NCBI RefSeq assembly: GCF_036884655.1
Contig: NC_088355.1
Coordinates: 17,343,501-17,407,500, forward strand
From: Musa acuminata AAA Group
Lineage: Eukaryota; Streptophyta; Magnoliopsida; Zingiberales; Musaceae
DNA length: 64,000 nt
Direction of reading: 5' to 3'
Shown: positions 22,466 through 33,235 of the stretch, piece by piece
How the letters are laid out: the number at the start of each line of letters is the position of its first letter
Position numbering within the stretch: position 1 is the first letter of the stretch
Made by a program: the position numbers and the translations under genes
The notes under the pieces: generated by a model
What the model was told of the DNA's origin: nothing
What the model saw: only the letters and a program-made list of their open reading frames with translations
Databases searched by the model: none

Positions 22466-22679
22466 TGATAAGTAGATAAGATTTCCTCAAGGCAGTTGAG
22501 GAAATCTCTAAGTATTTGAGAAAAATCATTCCTGCTGAATGTGTATAACCTCCCTGCTGAGTGTGTATAAATAGCTATCAAGAGCTCACTATCAAATGTA
22601 TTAGTCAATTACATCTTATACATTTCATAGTTTCTTTTACAATTTTTATCTTTCTATCTTCTTCGTTTAATTCTTATCA
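22466..22679 (+). repeat. Element D 5' LTR
   Basis: 214 bp, TGATAAG...TTATCA, with TATAAATA at 22564-22571 as the likely promoter. By eye it differs from the 3' LTR at 12 positions with no indel. The primer-site-like AGGTATCAAAGC follows at once (22680-22691), a diverged tRNA-Met match. Confidence 0.93.
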
Positions 22680-23231
22680 AGGTATCAAAGCAGTTTGCCT
22701 AGAGCGAGCCCTCTTCTCGTTGTTTGACTCCTCACAATTGCTTCCCGACCGGAGTCCACCGCCTCCCCTTGGGTCGTAGCCGTAGTCGCTCTACCATCCC
22801 TCTCGTGGCAACGCCTACTGCAGCACTTGCGGCTGCTAATATCAGATCCGTGGGCAACGCTCCTAAAGGAAGCACAGTCACGGCCTTTGTTTCTACCGCC
22901 GGCTGCTGCTCCCTTGCCAACCGAAGTCTTCCGCTGACAACTCCGCCGCTCTTCCGGCCACCAAACTCCAACACTGCATTACTGCAACTATCTCCAACCT
23001 TGCAGATTTCTCTAGCATCGCTGCAGAAATCGCTGCAAGCTGCAGAGATTTCTCCCACCTCGCTGCAACAATTTCTCCTGCATTTTGCATCGCGCTGCAG
23101 CCTCCTCTGCAGTTCATCACTGCAGCTTCATCACTGCAGCCTCCTCTGCAGCACATTGATATGCTTTTCTCCTCTTCTCTCCGTCATATATCTTTACATC
23201 TTATCACTTAAACCGCCACAAAATATCTGGG
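22680..23231 (+). other. Element D leader with CTGCAG-rich tract
   Basis: About 550 bp between the PBS and gag. From 23028 to 23160 it contains many CTGCAG/GCTGCA words. Long overlapping ORFs occur here on both strands, but none shows a known domain and the region precedes gag, so I treat it as untranslated leader. Confidence 0.6.
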
Positions 23232-24560
23232 ATGTCTTCATTTTTCCCTTCCGATATTCCTATCCCTGTTTCTGCAGGGATTCTAAGTACTTCTCAAAGT
23301 CTTATCACCATCAATGCTGCAGCACTCATTCCCTTCAAATTATCCAAAGGCGGTAACTACGCATCTTGGCGGGCACAACTTTCTAATCTTCTATTTGGTT
23401 ATGATCTCCTAGGTTACATTGGTGGCTCTCTCCCGTGTCCACCTGACATGGTCAACATCCCAGGCGAACCCAGTCCAGTGCCAAATCCAGCCCATAAACT
23501 ATGGTTACGTCAAGATCGCCTCATCCTCCAAGCTATTCAAGCTTCCGTTGCTGGATCCGTTGCTCCGCTGATATCCTCATGTACGACTGCTGCAGAAGCA
23601 TGGTGCAAGTTACAAACAACTTTGGCAAATCGCTCACGTACTCGTATGCTCGGACTTCTCTCCAATCTGATGAAAAACAAAACAAGAGGAAAGTACTATT
23701 GCTGATTATCTACAAACTATCAAAGTTATCATCGATGATAGGTCATTCTCTCAGTGATGAAGAAGTCCTAATCCATACCCTCAATGGTCTAGGAGGGGAG
23801 TACAAAGAACTGGAAGCAGCTCTTCAGGCACGTGACTCACTAATATCATTCGAAGAACTTTATGATAAGTTGATCGACTATGAGACATATTTGAAGTATG
23901 ATGATATGTTGCCCGGACCACCTATTACAGCTTAGGTCAATAAAAAATCCAAGAGGAAGAGCAACCAGTACAATAAGCACGTCAACAACGGTCTGGCTAA
24001 GTTGCCTCCCAGCCCTATGGCGCCCAGACCAAACCCCCCTCATCCATATCAAGGTGGTAACTTTCATAATCCTCAGTCATCGCGTCCTGACTTCACAAGC
24101 CACCAACGAGTCGTTTGCCAACTATGTGATAAAGTCGGACACTCTGCGAAAGTTTGTCAATCTCGCCCCAGGCTCCTTGCTCCATCACAGTGGCCTCAGG
24201 CGAATTTCATGGCTACTCTAACTCCTACCCAACCTAATTGGATTGTGGACTCGGGTGCCTCTCATCACATTACCTCTAATCTTCAAAACTTGTCCATCCA
24301 CAACAACTATGACGGAAATGAAGATATCATCATCGGTGACGGTAAAAGAATTCCTATTACTCATTCCGGTTCCTCAACGCTTAGTTCACTTACCACAACT
24401 TTTACACTCGATGATGTTCTGTGTGCACCTAACATTAAAAGAAATCTCATTTCTGTTTCTCAATTCTGTAAACAAAATAATACCTCATTTGAATTCTTTC
24501 CTAACTTTTTTCTTGTCAAGGATTTGAGCATGGGGGCATCCTTGGTCCAGGGCCAGAACA
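23232..24560 (+). pseudogene. Element D gag and protease N-terminus, interrupted by B1
   Basis: Opens at ATG 23232 (MSSFFPSDIPIPVS). The capsid domain includes NYASWRAQLSNLL. Two closely spaced indels near 23690 and 23740 shift the frame out and then into a second frame that carries SLSDEEVLIHTLNGL. A TAG at 23933-23935 follows. The same frame resumes with an intact CCHC knuckle (24116-24157) and the protease DSGA motif (Asp codon 24248-24250). The sequence stops at 24560 where B1 is inserted, between protease and integrase. No functional product. Confidence 0.85.
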
Positions 24561-25418
24561 TGTTGAATCTCGTATTTTGATGATGAAACTACTTGATATA
24601 AGTTTATGATTTAATCTACGTTTTGAGTGACGCAGGATGCTTTGATCAGGATGAGACAATTAAAGCAGGAAAATCATGTTGTGCCGAAGGAACATGTCAG
24701 AAGATTGGACGTCGGGCCGGTGGATCGGTCGACGTATCGACAGAAGGCTTCGGGCCGTGGACTCGGGCATCGGGCCAAGAAGAGCGGGTATTGTGCCAAG
24801 GATATCGGAGTTGCGGAGTCAATTGGCCGATTGAGCAATAGGCTGCAGAAGAGGACGATGCGTCGAAGAATCGGACGAAGCGTCGAGGGACCAATGACAT
24901 GTCGGACAACTTGGTTAATTGCTTAGGATTAATTGTCTCGATCGAAGTTTTGTTTTGTTGTGCAGGATTAACTACGATGAGAGTAAGACAAGCAGCAGGT
25001 GTTGCGCCGGAGTCAAGATCATGATCACGTTGGGAGTTCGAGAGTTCGACGGAAGTTCGGACGGTCGTCGGAGGTTCAACGAGAACAGATCCGAGAAGTC
25101 CAGAAGCTTGCCAAGCGAAGCTCGTCGGAACTCGCCAAGTGGATCGTCGCAAAGTCCAGGAGTATGCCGGATGTCCGCAGAAGGATCACCGAGGGTTTAT
25201 CGGATGATCGACGGAAGTTCGCCGGAAACTCACCGGAAGAAGCGATTGACGCATCGGAGCATAGCTGCAGAAGTTGTCTTAGAGTTAATCGTAGTTAGCA
25301 CGATGATTAAGCTTGAAAATGGGAGGTGATCCCATTAGCTTAATCTTGGGGCAATTGGGCCCCTGAAAAGATTCAAATTGGGCCGAATGGAGCGAACCAT
25401 TCGGACCCTGATTGCACC

Positions 25419-25880
25419 AGGCGGTGCAACCGCCTAGGCCAGGAGGTGCAACCGCCTGGGCTGCGAGACTGGGCGGTGCAACCGCCCCAGCCAGGCGGTG
25501 CAACCGCCCAGGCCATGTCTTCCAGCGGGACTGGGCGGTGCAACCGCCCCAGCCAAGAGGTGCAACCACCCAGGGCTCAGTCTTCGAGCTAGACTGGGCG
25601 GTGCAACCTCCTCTGTCAAGAGGTAGCACCGCCAGAGCTCAAGTTTCGAGCTCTGGCAGAGAGGTGCATCAGCCTGAGCTCAGTTTCGAGCTCTGCCAGG
25701 TGATGCAACCACCGAGCTCAGTCTTCGAGCTCTGCCAGGCGGTGGAACCACCGAGCTCAGTCTTCGAGCTCTGCCAGGCGGTGGAACCACCGAGCTCAGT
25801 CTTCGAGCTCTGGCAGAGAGGTGCAATCGCCTGAGCTCAGTCTTCGAGCTCTGCCAGGCGGTGCCACCTCTCCAGTCAAG
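25419..25880. repeat. Hairpin-motif array in B1 5' LTR
   Basis: Repeated GGCGGTGCAACCGCC-type units: 6-7-bp perfect inverted arms around GCA, for example 25419-25435. They are followed by about 41-bp modules containing GAGCTC, CGAAGACTGAGCTC and AGGTGCA/GGTGGAACC. Related arrays occupy the same place in all B and E LTRs. Confidence 0.85.
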
Positions 25881-25953
25881 AGGTGCAACCGCCTGATCAC
25901 GGAATTCCGGGATTTGATCGTTTTGAGCTCCAAATTTGAATTGGGTTGGGGCC

Positions 25954-25960
25954 TATAAAT
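25954..25960 (+). promoter_or_regulatory. B1 5' LTR TATA box
   Basis: TATAAAT in the context GGCCTATAAATACCCC, conserved at the equivalent place in every B and E LTR (31920-31926; minus strand at 33161-33167, 39369-39375, 54295-54301 and 62082-62088). Transcription probably starts about 30 bp downstream. Confidence 0.72.
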
Positions 25961-26495
25961 ACCCCACCCATTCAACACTGAAAGTATACAGATCCACACC
26001 GAATTCTTGATCTTTTCAGTGATTCTAAGAGCTCAAATTTGTGTAAAGTCCTAAAGTTCTCCTCCTTCTGTTCTTCAAGTCTTGAGTTGTAAAGAGAGGA
26101 GAGAAAGGATCTGTAAAGGTTGTCTCCTGAGCCTGTCAAAAGGAGAGAAACTGTAAAAGGGCAGTTAGCCTTCGCCCATTGAAGGAAGGCAGCTAGTTGA
26201 CGTCGGTGACCTCGTCGGAGGAGGAAGCCAAAAGTGGAGTAGGTCAAGACTGACCGAACCACTCTAAATCTCTGGTTTGCTTTTACCTTGAGCACTTTAT
26301 CATTACTGCAAACCTCATACATTGCTACTGCCCTCTGCGCCTTTACGAACGAGTTTCTAAGCTCTGATCTTTCAGAATCTGCATTCAAACGTAAATCGTG
26401 TTTTCGTACGATCTTCACACTGCAGTTTACGCTTACATTCGGATTCCATTTATAACTGCAAATTGCTTTCTACGTAAAATGCTTTTCAAGGTTCA

Positions 26496-26755
26496 AAACT
26501 GCTTTTAGACGCAAAACTACATTTAGACGTAAAATTACGTTTAGACGTAAAACTGCGTTTAGACGCAAAACTGCGTTTAGACGTAAAACTGCGTTTAGAC
26601 GTAAAACTGCGTTTAGACGCAAAACTGCGTTTAGACGTAAAACTGCGTTTAGACGTAAAACTGCGTTTGGACGTAAAACTGAGTTTAGACGCAAACTGCG
26701 TTTAGACGCAAACTGCGCTTAGACGCAAAACTGCGCTTAGACGCAAACTGCACTG
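26496..26755. repeat. 18-bp minisatellite in B1 5' LTR
   Basis: Head-to-tail units of about 18 bp, GCGTTTAGACGTAAAACT, some 14 copies with scattered single-base differences. The six-codon period makes repetitive ORFs in both directions (LRLNAV-type), which I do not regard as genes. Confidence 0.9.
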
Positions 26756-26880
26756 TGATTATGCTTTTATATTGAAATCGTTTTTATCGGACGAACGCAG
26801 CTTTCGTTTTTAAATTGCTGTAAGATTTCCGCTGCACTAATTCACCCCCCCCCCCTCTTAGTGCTCTCGATCCTAACAAT

Positions 26881-26892
26881 TGGTATCAGAGC
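26881..26892 (+). promoter_or_regulatory. B1 primer-binding site
   Basis: TGGTATCAGAGC, two bases after the LTR end, complementary to initiator tRNA-Met. Confidence 0.92.
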
Positions 26893-26928
26893 GTGGTATT
26901 TCTCATTTCGGATTTACACCCGAGAGAA

Positions 26929-27840
26929 ATGACTTTTCAAGAGGGCTGTTCGGTCTTTCGTCCACCGTTCTTTAACGGATTGGACTACACTTATTGGAAA
27001 ACTCGAATGAGAGTTTTCTTAATTTCTCTAAATCTGGATTTATGGAATATCATTGAAAACGGTTTTCAACTTCCCTCCAAACCGATGAACGAATGGTCGG
27101 TTTTGGAGAAGAAGAATTTTTCTTTAAACGCAAAGGCTATGAATGCCTTATTTTGCGCATTGGACAAAAATGAGTTCAATCGGATTTCTACGTGTGAAAC
27201 GGCTTTCGATATTTGGCGCACTCTTGAAATCACGCACGAGGGAACTAGTAGAGTCAAAGACTCGAAAGTTAATATTTTACTACTTGATTTCGAGCTTTTT
27301 CATATGAAACCAAGCGAAACCGTTGTTGACATGTACACCCGTTTTACGGATGTCGTCAATGGTTTAAAATCACTTGGTAAAAGCTTTTCGGATTTTGAAC
27401 TCGTTAACAAAGTTTTGCGCTCACTTTCTAAAACTTGGGATTCAAAAGTAACTGCTATTCAAGAATCGAAAAACTTGAACCAATTTCCACTTGAAGAACT
27501 GATTGGTTCATTGATCACATATGAAATGACGTGCAATGCACGTGAAGAACTTGAGAACCACCTTCCAAAGAACAGGAAGGATTTGGGACATAGAACATTT
27601 GAAGACCACCCGAGCATAAGCTCAAGTGATGGTGAACTTAAACTACAAATGAAACGAAAATTAAAAAGCAAAAAGAATGGAACTACTTGCTTTAAACGCA
27701 AGAAGAAGAACAAAAATTGGGATGAATCGAGCTCATCTGAAGACGAGAAAGTCAACAAAAACGAGGCGGCAAACTACGCCTTACTAGCCTACGACATTGA
27801 GGTAATTAAAATGCCTTTGGTTTATTTTGAAATTACTTGA
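26929..27840 (+). CDS. Element B1 gag, 303 aa, zinc knuckle missing
   Basis: An intact ORF from ATG 26929 (MTFQEGCSVFRPP) to TGA 27838-27840. Residues 10 to about 220 align well by eye with element E gag: the DYTYWKTRM motif at 19-27, LNAKAMNALFCALDKNEFNR, RFTDVVNGLK and LEELIGSL(I)TYEMTC are shared. E then has a linker and a CCHC knuckle; B1 instead goes straight to a Lys-rich tail (KLKSKKNGTTCFKRKKKNKNW) and an acidic SSSSEDE stretch before stopping. It is therefore a capsid-like protein without the usual RNA-binding knuckle; the basic tail may substitute (inference). I start at 26929 because an upstream in-frame extension would begin inside the PBS. It is the only coding region of B1. Confidence 0.85.
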   Translation: MTFQEGCSVFRPPFFNGLDYTYWKTRMRVFLISLNLDLWNIIENGFQLPSKPMNEWSVLEKKNFSLNAKAMNALFCALDKNEFNRISTCETAFDIWRTLEITHEGTSRVKDSKVNILLLDFELFHMKPSETVVDMYTRFTDVVNGLKSLGKSFSDFELVNKVLRSLSKTWDSKVTAIQESKNLNQFPLEELIGSLITYEMTCNAREELENHLPKNRKDLGHRTFEDHPSISSSDGELKLQMKRKLKSKKNGTTCFKRKKKNKNWDESSSSEDEKVNKNEAANYALLAYDIEVIKMPLVYFEIT

Positions 27841-30573
27841 TGCTTTCATGATATATTTTCTTTTTTAGTTTAGAATTAATTTTCTTAAAAATTACATGTT
27901 TAAAAATAAAAATACAAAAATTATGATCATGCTGATAATTTCAAAAATAATATTGCATATTTTATGATAAACAAACAAAATGATTTTGATCATGGTTAAG
28001 AAGTAATAATGTGTATCATAACATTGTTGAATGAAATCACGTTTGATTTAAAGTAATTCATAAAGATGTAATATGAAATGGTTATTAACAATTTTATGCA
28101 TGTGATTTTAAGTTATCCATGATCATGAGCTTGTTTGATCTTCTTGACTTAATTTCAAGATCTATAGCAAAAATCATGTTTGAATATATGAAAGTGTTAA
28201 TTTCATTTTCGGATTCACTTAACAATTGGTATTCTAACAATCGGATTTTCTCATACACTTATGAAAAATATTTTTCTAAAATGGATTTGATGAAATGATT
28301 CATGCTTATAAACTCCATCTTGAAATATGAATGATAGTGTTTTTGCTTGCAAAGATTTGTTTCACATTCATATCTCCTATGATTCGTGTGCAGAAAAAGA
28401 ATTTATAAATCATAACACAATGTGATTTCTTATGCAAAAATAAAGTGCTTTTGTGATTCTTTGCTAAAGAGAATAATTATTAAAATCATGATCTTGATAA
28501 CATGAAGCTCTTTATAAATCAAGATCATTCATTATGCTCCCTACATTTATCAAAAAGGAGTTCTTCAAATAAAATGCAATTCAATGAAGTGTCATATTGA
28601 TATCTTGAAACTTGGAATATTTTAAAATGTGATCTTGATAAGAATGTTTCAAGTTGCTCTTTGTACTATATCTTTTCGAATGAATCATGAGCCTTGATAT
28701 CATATATTTCACAATACAAGATTTCTTTGCCTTATGTCTTGAACTTTCATGCTTATCTTAATTTGGCATATAAAGACTAAGGCATGCTTAGATGAAAAAG
28801 AATATCTTAATAAAATGCTTTTCCCATCTGATCGAGATTTATGATTTCATGATATTTTGTGAATCTCGAAATTAACTTTAATGACTTGATTATGAATTTC
28901 AAGTTAATGATTTGATTTGAATAAGTTTTATCTAAATCATAATCTTGATCTTGCAAAATTGAAGTCACAAATAATATCTTGTGGTATTCATGAATTGATA
29001 CTCACAATATGAAAGCATTGATATTCATGACTTGAATTGGATTGAAACATTGTATGCTTAAATTAATCATTCTCCTATGTTTCAAAAATTCCTTGAATGC
29101 TTTATGTGTTGATTGAAAACTAACTTGCTTTATGATGAATCACGAATCATGACTTGATCTATGATGTAAATGCTTTGAAATGATTGAAATATTTAACACT
29201 TTTATGCTCTTCCCCCTACTTTCTTCTTGTTTTCAATGATAAAATGGGGAGAAGTTTTGATCATGCATGGTAGGATATAATTTGACAAAATTGATACCAT
29301 CATGATATGAAACATTTATGATGTACAATTATGCATGCAATACTTGTGCTTTCTAAATATGATGTGATGTATTGCATATGATGTAAATCATGATTTAAAA
29401 TGCTATGAGTGCCAAGTTACACATTTTGAGAAGAAATTGTTATATTGAAATATTAATGTAATTATGAATGGTGATATGATATCATGCATGTAATACTTCA
29501 ATTTATGATAATGATGCATGCAATGATAAAATATTCATGATGAAAAATTATCTTGACATTCATAACTTGATTATTCATCATTTGTCATGATTTTGAAATC
29601 GTTGTAAAAGGAAAAGAGAACTACAAAACTGTATTCTCTCTTTCTTTTTTTTTACAATGACAAAGGGGGAGATAGCTAGCTTGTACAAGTCAAGAAGATG
29701 CAAAAACTTGATTGCTAGCTTACCTATTTTAAGAAGCAAAGATTGCTAACTTGCTTATTTCAAGAAGAAAAATTGTCTTCTTGAACATCACTATCTTGAA
29801 TATCTCAAGAAGCAAAACTTGCAATTTGCACATTGCAATAGGAAGCAAGAATCATGAGCTTACACAAGAAATTTATCTTGCATTTGCTTTCGAAATTTTT
29901 GCTAGCTTATATATTGTGAAACTTGTATATCATAAAAATTGCTAGCTTGTTGGTCTAAAGAGAAGCAAAAAGTTGCTATCTCAAAAGAAGCAAATGTGCT
30001 ATCTTGCTTATCTCAAGAGGCAAAAATGCTAACTTGCGCATCTAGCAAAGTGAGCAAAATTTTCAAGAAGCAAGAGTTGCCTTCTTGAACATCTCTAATT
30101 TGCTAGCTTGCATGATATAGAACTTGCTATCTTGAACATTACCAAAAGTGCTATCTTATATGTTATAAAACTTGAATATCTAAAACTTGATAGCATGAAT
30201 GTTCTAAGCATGATATAACACTTGCTAAATCTTCTAGCTCCAAGATTGCATGATGATAAAACTTGATATTATGATTTTCATGCAAAGAGTTGAACCAATA
30301 TCACACACAAACACTTGATTGTGAAACTTCTCCTTTTTGTTGATGACAAAGGGGGAGAAGTATGTTGATGAAAGTATGTTGATGACATGACATGTGATGC
30401 ATAAGTTTATGCATATGTTCATGTTGACGTGTTGCAAGTATTCATGATGAATATTGCAATGACTTGAATTCAATTTGAATTCAAGGTTCTATCAATATGG
30501 CATATTGATAGGGGGAGTTTGTTTAAACTCCGGGAGTTAAGTTTAACTCCGTCATCAAGTGGTTGTCATCATC
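27841..30573 (+). other. B1 non-coding internal region in place of pol
   Basis: 2.7 kb of AT-rich DNA with no ORF resembling protease, integrase, RT, RNase H or an envelope. From about 29680 to 30250 degenerate repeats of 'gctagcttgc..atctcaagaagcaaaa' occur. Secondary polypurine-like boxes (GACAAAGGGGGAGA) lie at about 29659-29672 and 30346-30360. The region may supply length or packaging signals; function unknown. Confidence 0.7.
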
Positions 30574-30587
30574 AAAAAGGGGGAGAT
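30489..30587 (+). promoter_or_regulatory. B1 triple-hairpin cassette and polypurine tract
   Basis: Three consecutive perfect inverted repeats: arms 30489-30499/30501-30511 (11 bp, 1-nt loop), 30514-30520/30525-30531 (7 bp, 4-nt loop) and 30533-30540/30543-30550 (8 bp, 2-nt loop). The polypurine tract AAAAAGGGGGAGAT (30574-30587) then abuts the 3' LTR. Confidence 0.8.
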
Positions 30588-32076
30588 TGTTGAATCTCGT
30601 ATTTTGATGATGAAACTACTTGATATATGTTTATGATTTAATCTGCGTTTTGAGTGACGCAGAATGCTTTGATCAGGATGAGACAATTAAAGCAGGAAAA
30701 TCATGTTGTGCCGAAGGAACATGTCAGAAGATTGGACGTCGGGCCGGTGGATCGGTCGACGTATCGACAGAAGGCTTCGGGCCGTGGACTCGGGCATCGG
30801 GCTAAGAAGAGCGGGTATTGTGCCAAGGATATCGGAGTTGCGGAGTCAACTGGCCGATTGAGCAATAGGCTGCAGAAGAGGACGATGCGCCGAAGAATCG
30901 GACGAAGCGTCGAGGGACCAATGACATGTCGGACAACTTGGTTAATTGCTTAGGATTAATTGTCTCGATCGAAGTTTTGTTTTGTGGTGCAGGATTAACT
31001 ACGATGAGAGTAAGACAAGCAGCAGGTGTTGCGCCGGAGTCAAGATCATGATCACGTTGGGAGTTCGAGAGTTCCACGGAAGTTCGGACGGTCGTCGGAG
31101 GTTCAGCGAGAACAGATCCGAGAAGTCCAGAAGCTTGCCAAGCGAAGCTCGTCGGAACTCGCCAAGTGGATCGTCGCAAAGTCCAGGAGTATGCCGGATG
31201 TCCGCAGAAGGATCACCGAGGGTTTATCGGATGATCGACGGAAGTTCGCCGGAAACTCGCCGGAAGAAGCGATTGACGCATCGGAGCATAGCTGCAGAAG
31301 TTGTCTTAAAGTTAATCGTAGTTAGCACGATGATTAAGCTTGAAAATGGGAGGTGATCCCATTAGCTTAATCTTGGGGCAATTGGGCCCCTGAAAAGATT
31401 CAAATTGGGCCGAATGGAGCGAACCATTCGGACCTTGATTGCACCAGGCGGTGCAACCGCCTAGGCCAGGAGGTGCAACCGCCTGGGCTGCGAGACTGGG
31501 CGGTGCAACCGCCCAGGCCATGTCTTCCAGTGGGACTGGGCGGTGCAACCGCCCCAGCCAAGAGGTGCAACCGCCCAGGGCTCAGTCTTCGAGCTAGACT
31601 GGGCGGTGCAACCTCCTCTGTCAAGAGGTAGCACCGCCAGAGCTCAAGTTTCGAGCTCTGGCAGAGAGGTGCATCAGCCTGAGCTCAGTTTCGAGCTCTG
31701 CTAGGTGATGCAACCACCGAGCTCAGTCTTCGAGCTCTGCCAGGCGGTGGAACCACCGAGCTCAGTCTTCGAGCTCTGGCAGAGAGGTGCAATCGCCTGA
31801 GCTCAGTCTTCGAGCTCTGCCAGGCGGTGCCACCTCTCCAGTCAAGAGGTGCAACCGCCTGATCCCGGAATTCCGGGATTTGATCGTTTTGAGCTCCAAA
31901 TTTGAATTGGGTTGGGGCCTATAAATACCCCACCCATTCAACACTGAAAGTATACAGATCCACACCGAATTCTTGATCTTTTCAGTGATTCTAAGAGCTC
32001 AAATTTGTGTAAAGTCCTAAAGTTCTCCTCCTTCTGTTCTTCAAGTCTTGAGTTGTAAAGAGAGGAGAGAAAGGAT
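30588..32076 (+). repeat. Element B1 3' LTR, first part
   Basis: Begins TGTTGAATCTCG after the polypurine tract and follows the 5' LTR with scattered substitutions. It stops at 32076, where B2 is inserted; AGGAT at 32072-32076 is the left TSD copy. Contains an open copy of the 99-codon ORF (30654-30953), the hairpin array (31446-31860), a perfect palindrome (31862-31879) and TATAAAT (31920-31926). Confidence 0.93.
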
Positions 32077-32214
32077 TGTTAGGATCAAGAGCACTAAGAG
32101 GGGGGGGGTGAATTAGTGCAGCGGAAATCTTATAATAATTTAACAAACAAAAAGCTGCGTTCGTTCAAAAACGATTATGATGCAAAAGCAAATTCTCAGT
32201 TTGTATCTAAATGC

Positions 32215-32450
32215 AGTTTGCGTCTAAGCGCAGATTGCGTCTAAGCGCAGTTTTGCGTCTAAGCGCAGATTGCGTCTAAGTGCAGTTTTGCGTCTAAGCG
32301 CAGTTTTGCGTCTAAATGCAGATTTACGTCTAAACGCAGATTTACGTCTAAACGCAGTTTTACGTCTAAACGCAGATTTACGTCTAAACGCAGTTTTACG
32401 TCTAAACGCAGTTTTACGTCTAGACGCAGATTTACGTCTAAACTTTGAAA
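32215..32450. repeat. 18-bp minisatellite in B2 3' LTR
   Basis: Units of TTTACGTCTAAACGCAGT type, about 13 copies. The same array lies at 38423-38658 in the 5' LTR. Confidence 0.9.
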
Positions 32451-33235
32451 CTCGTTTGTATATTCGCAGAAGGCAGTATGCAGTTGAAATCAAGACGTAA
32501 ACGTAAACTGAAATCTGATGATTGAGCGAAGAAAGCCGATTTACGTCCGAATGCAGTTTTACGTCTAAATGTTGAAACTCGTTCGTAAAATCGTAGAGGA
32601 CAGATGGCAGTTATTAATAGGATTAAAATGTAAGCGTAAACTGCAAGGAAGCTCGTTCGTAAAAGCCCGGAAAACAGTTCTGCAGAATCAAACGTAAACG
32701 TAAACTGTAATGTACGAAAATACAAGTTTACGTCTGAATGCAGATTTGGAAGAACAGCACTTAGAACTTGTTCGTGAAAGCGCAGAGAGCAGTAGTGATG
32801 AGGGAGGTTTGCAGTAATGACAAAGTGCTCGAAAATAAACGCAAACCAGAGATTTAGAGTGGTTCGGTCAGCCTTGACCTACTCCACTTTTGGCTTCCTC
32901 CACCGATGAGGTTGCCGACGTCAACTAGCTGCCTTCCTTCAATGGGCGAAGGCCAAACTTCCCTCTTACAGTTTCTCTCCTTTTGACAGGCTTAGGAGAC
33001 AACCTTTACAGACCTTTCTCTCCTCACTTTACAGTTGAAAACTTGAAGAACAGAAGGAGGAGACTCAAGGCTTTACAACACTTTTGAGCTCTTTAGAATC
33101 ACAGAAAAGATCACAATTTCGGTATAGGTCTGTATCTTTTCAGTGCTGAATGGGTGGGGTATTTATAGGCCCCAACCCAATTCAAAATTCGAGCTCAAAA
33201 CGATCAAATCGATCTAATCCCAGAATTTCTGGGAT

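Larger units (their letters stand above)
24561..26878 (+). repeat. Element B1 5' LTR (2,318 bp)
   Basis: TGTTGAATCTCG...CGATCCTAACA. In order it holds a GC-rich U3 with a 99-codon ORF (24627-24926), a hairpin motif array (25419-25880), a near-palindrome, TATAAAT (25954-25960), an 18-bp minisatellite (about 26496-26755) and a run of 11 C before the end. It contains one uninterrupted AGGAT at the site where B2 entered the 3' copy, confirming that event. Confidence 0.93.

Noticed and set aside
22724..23356. 210-codon ORF overlapping the start of element D gag
   Set aside because: It lies in the leader, has no recognised domain, and overlaps the true gag in another frame.
25412..25834. ORFs through the LTR hairpin arrays (GGATAPARRCN and VAPPG repeats)
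   Set aside because: Open on both strands and in multiple frames because of the array; copy number varies between LTRs, which is not expected of a gene.
26893..26928. Upstream extension of B1 gag into the primer-binding region
   Set aside because: It would start within bases paired to the tRNA primer and adds no conserved sequence; ATG 26929 matches the start context in B2.
32224..32500. CRISPR-like appearance of regular short repeats
   Set aside because: Units of 18 bp are contiguous with no unique spacers and sit in a plant LTR; this is a minisatellite.
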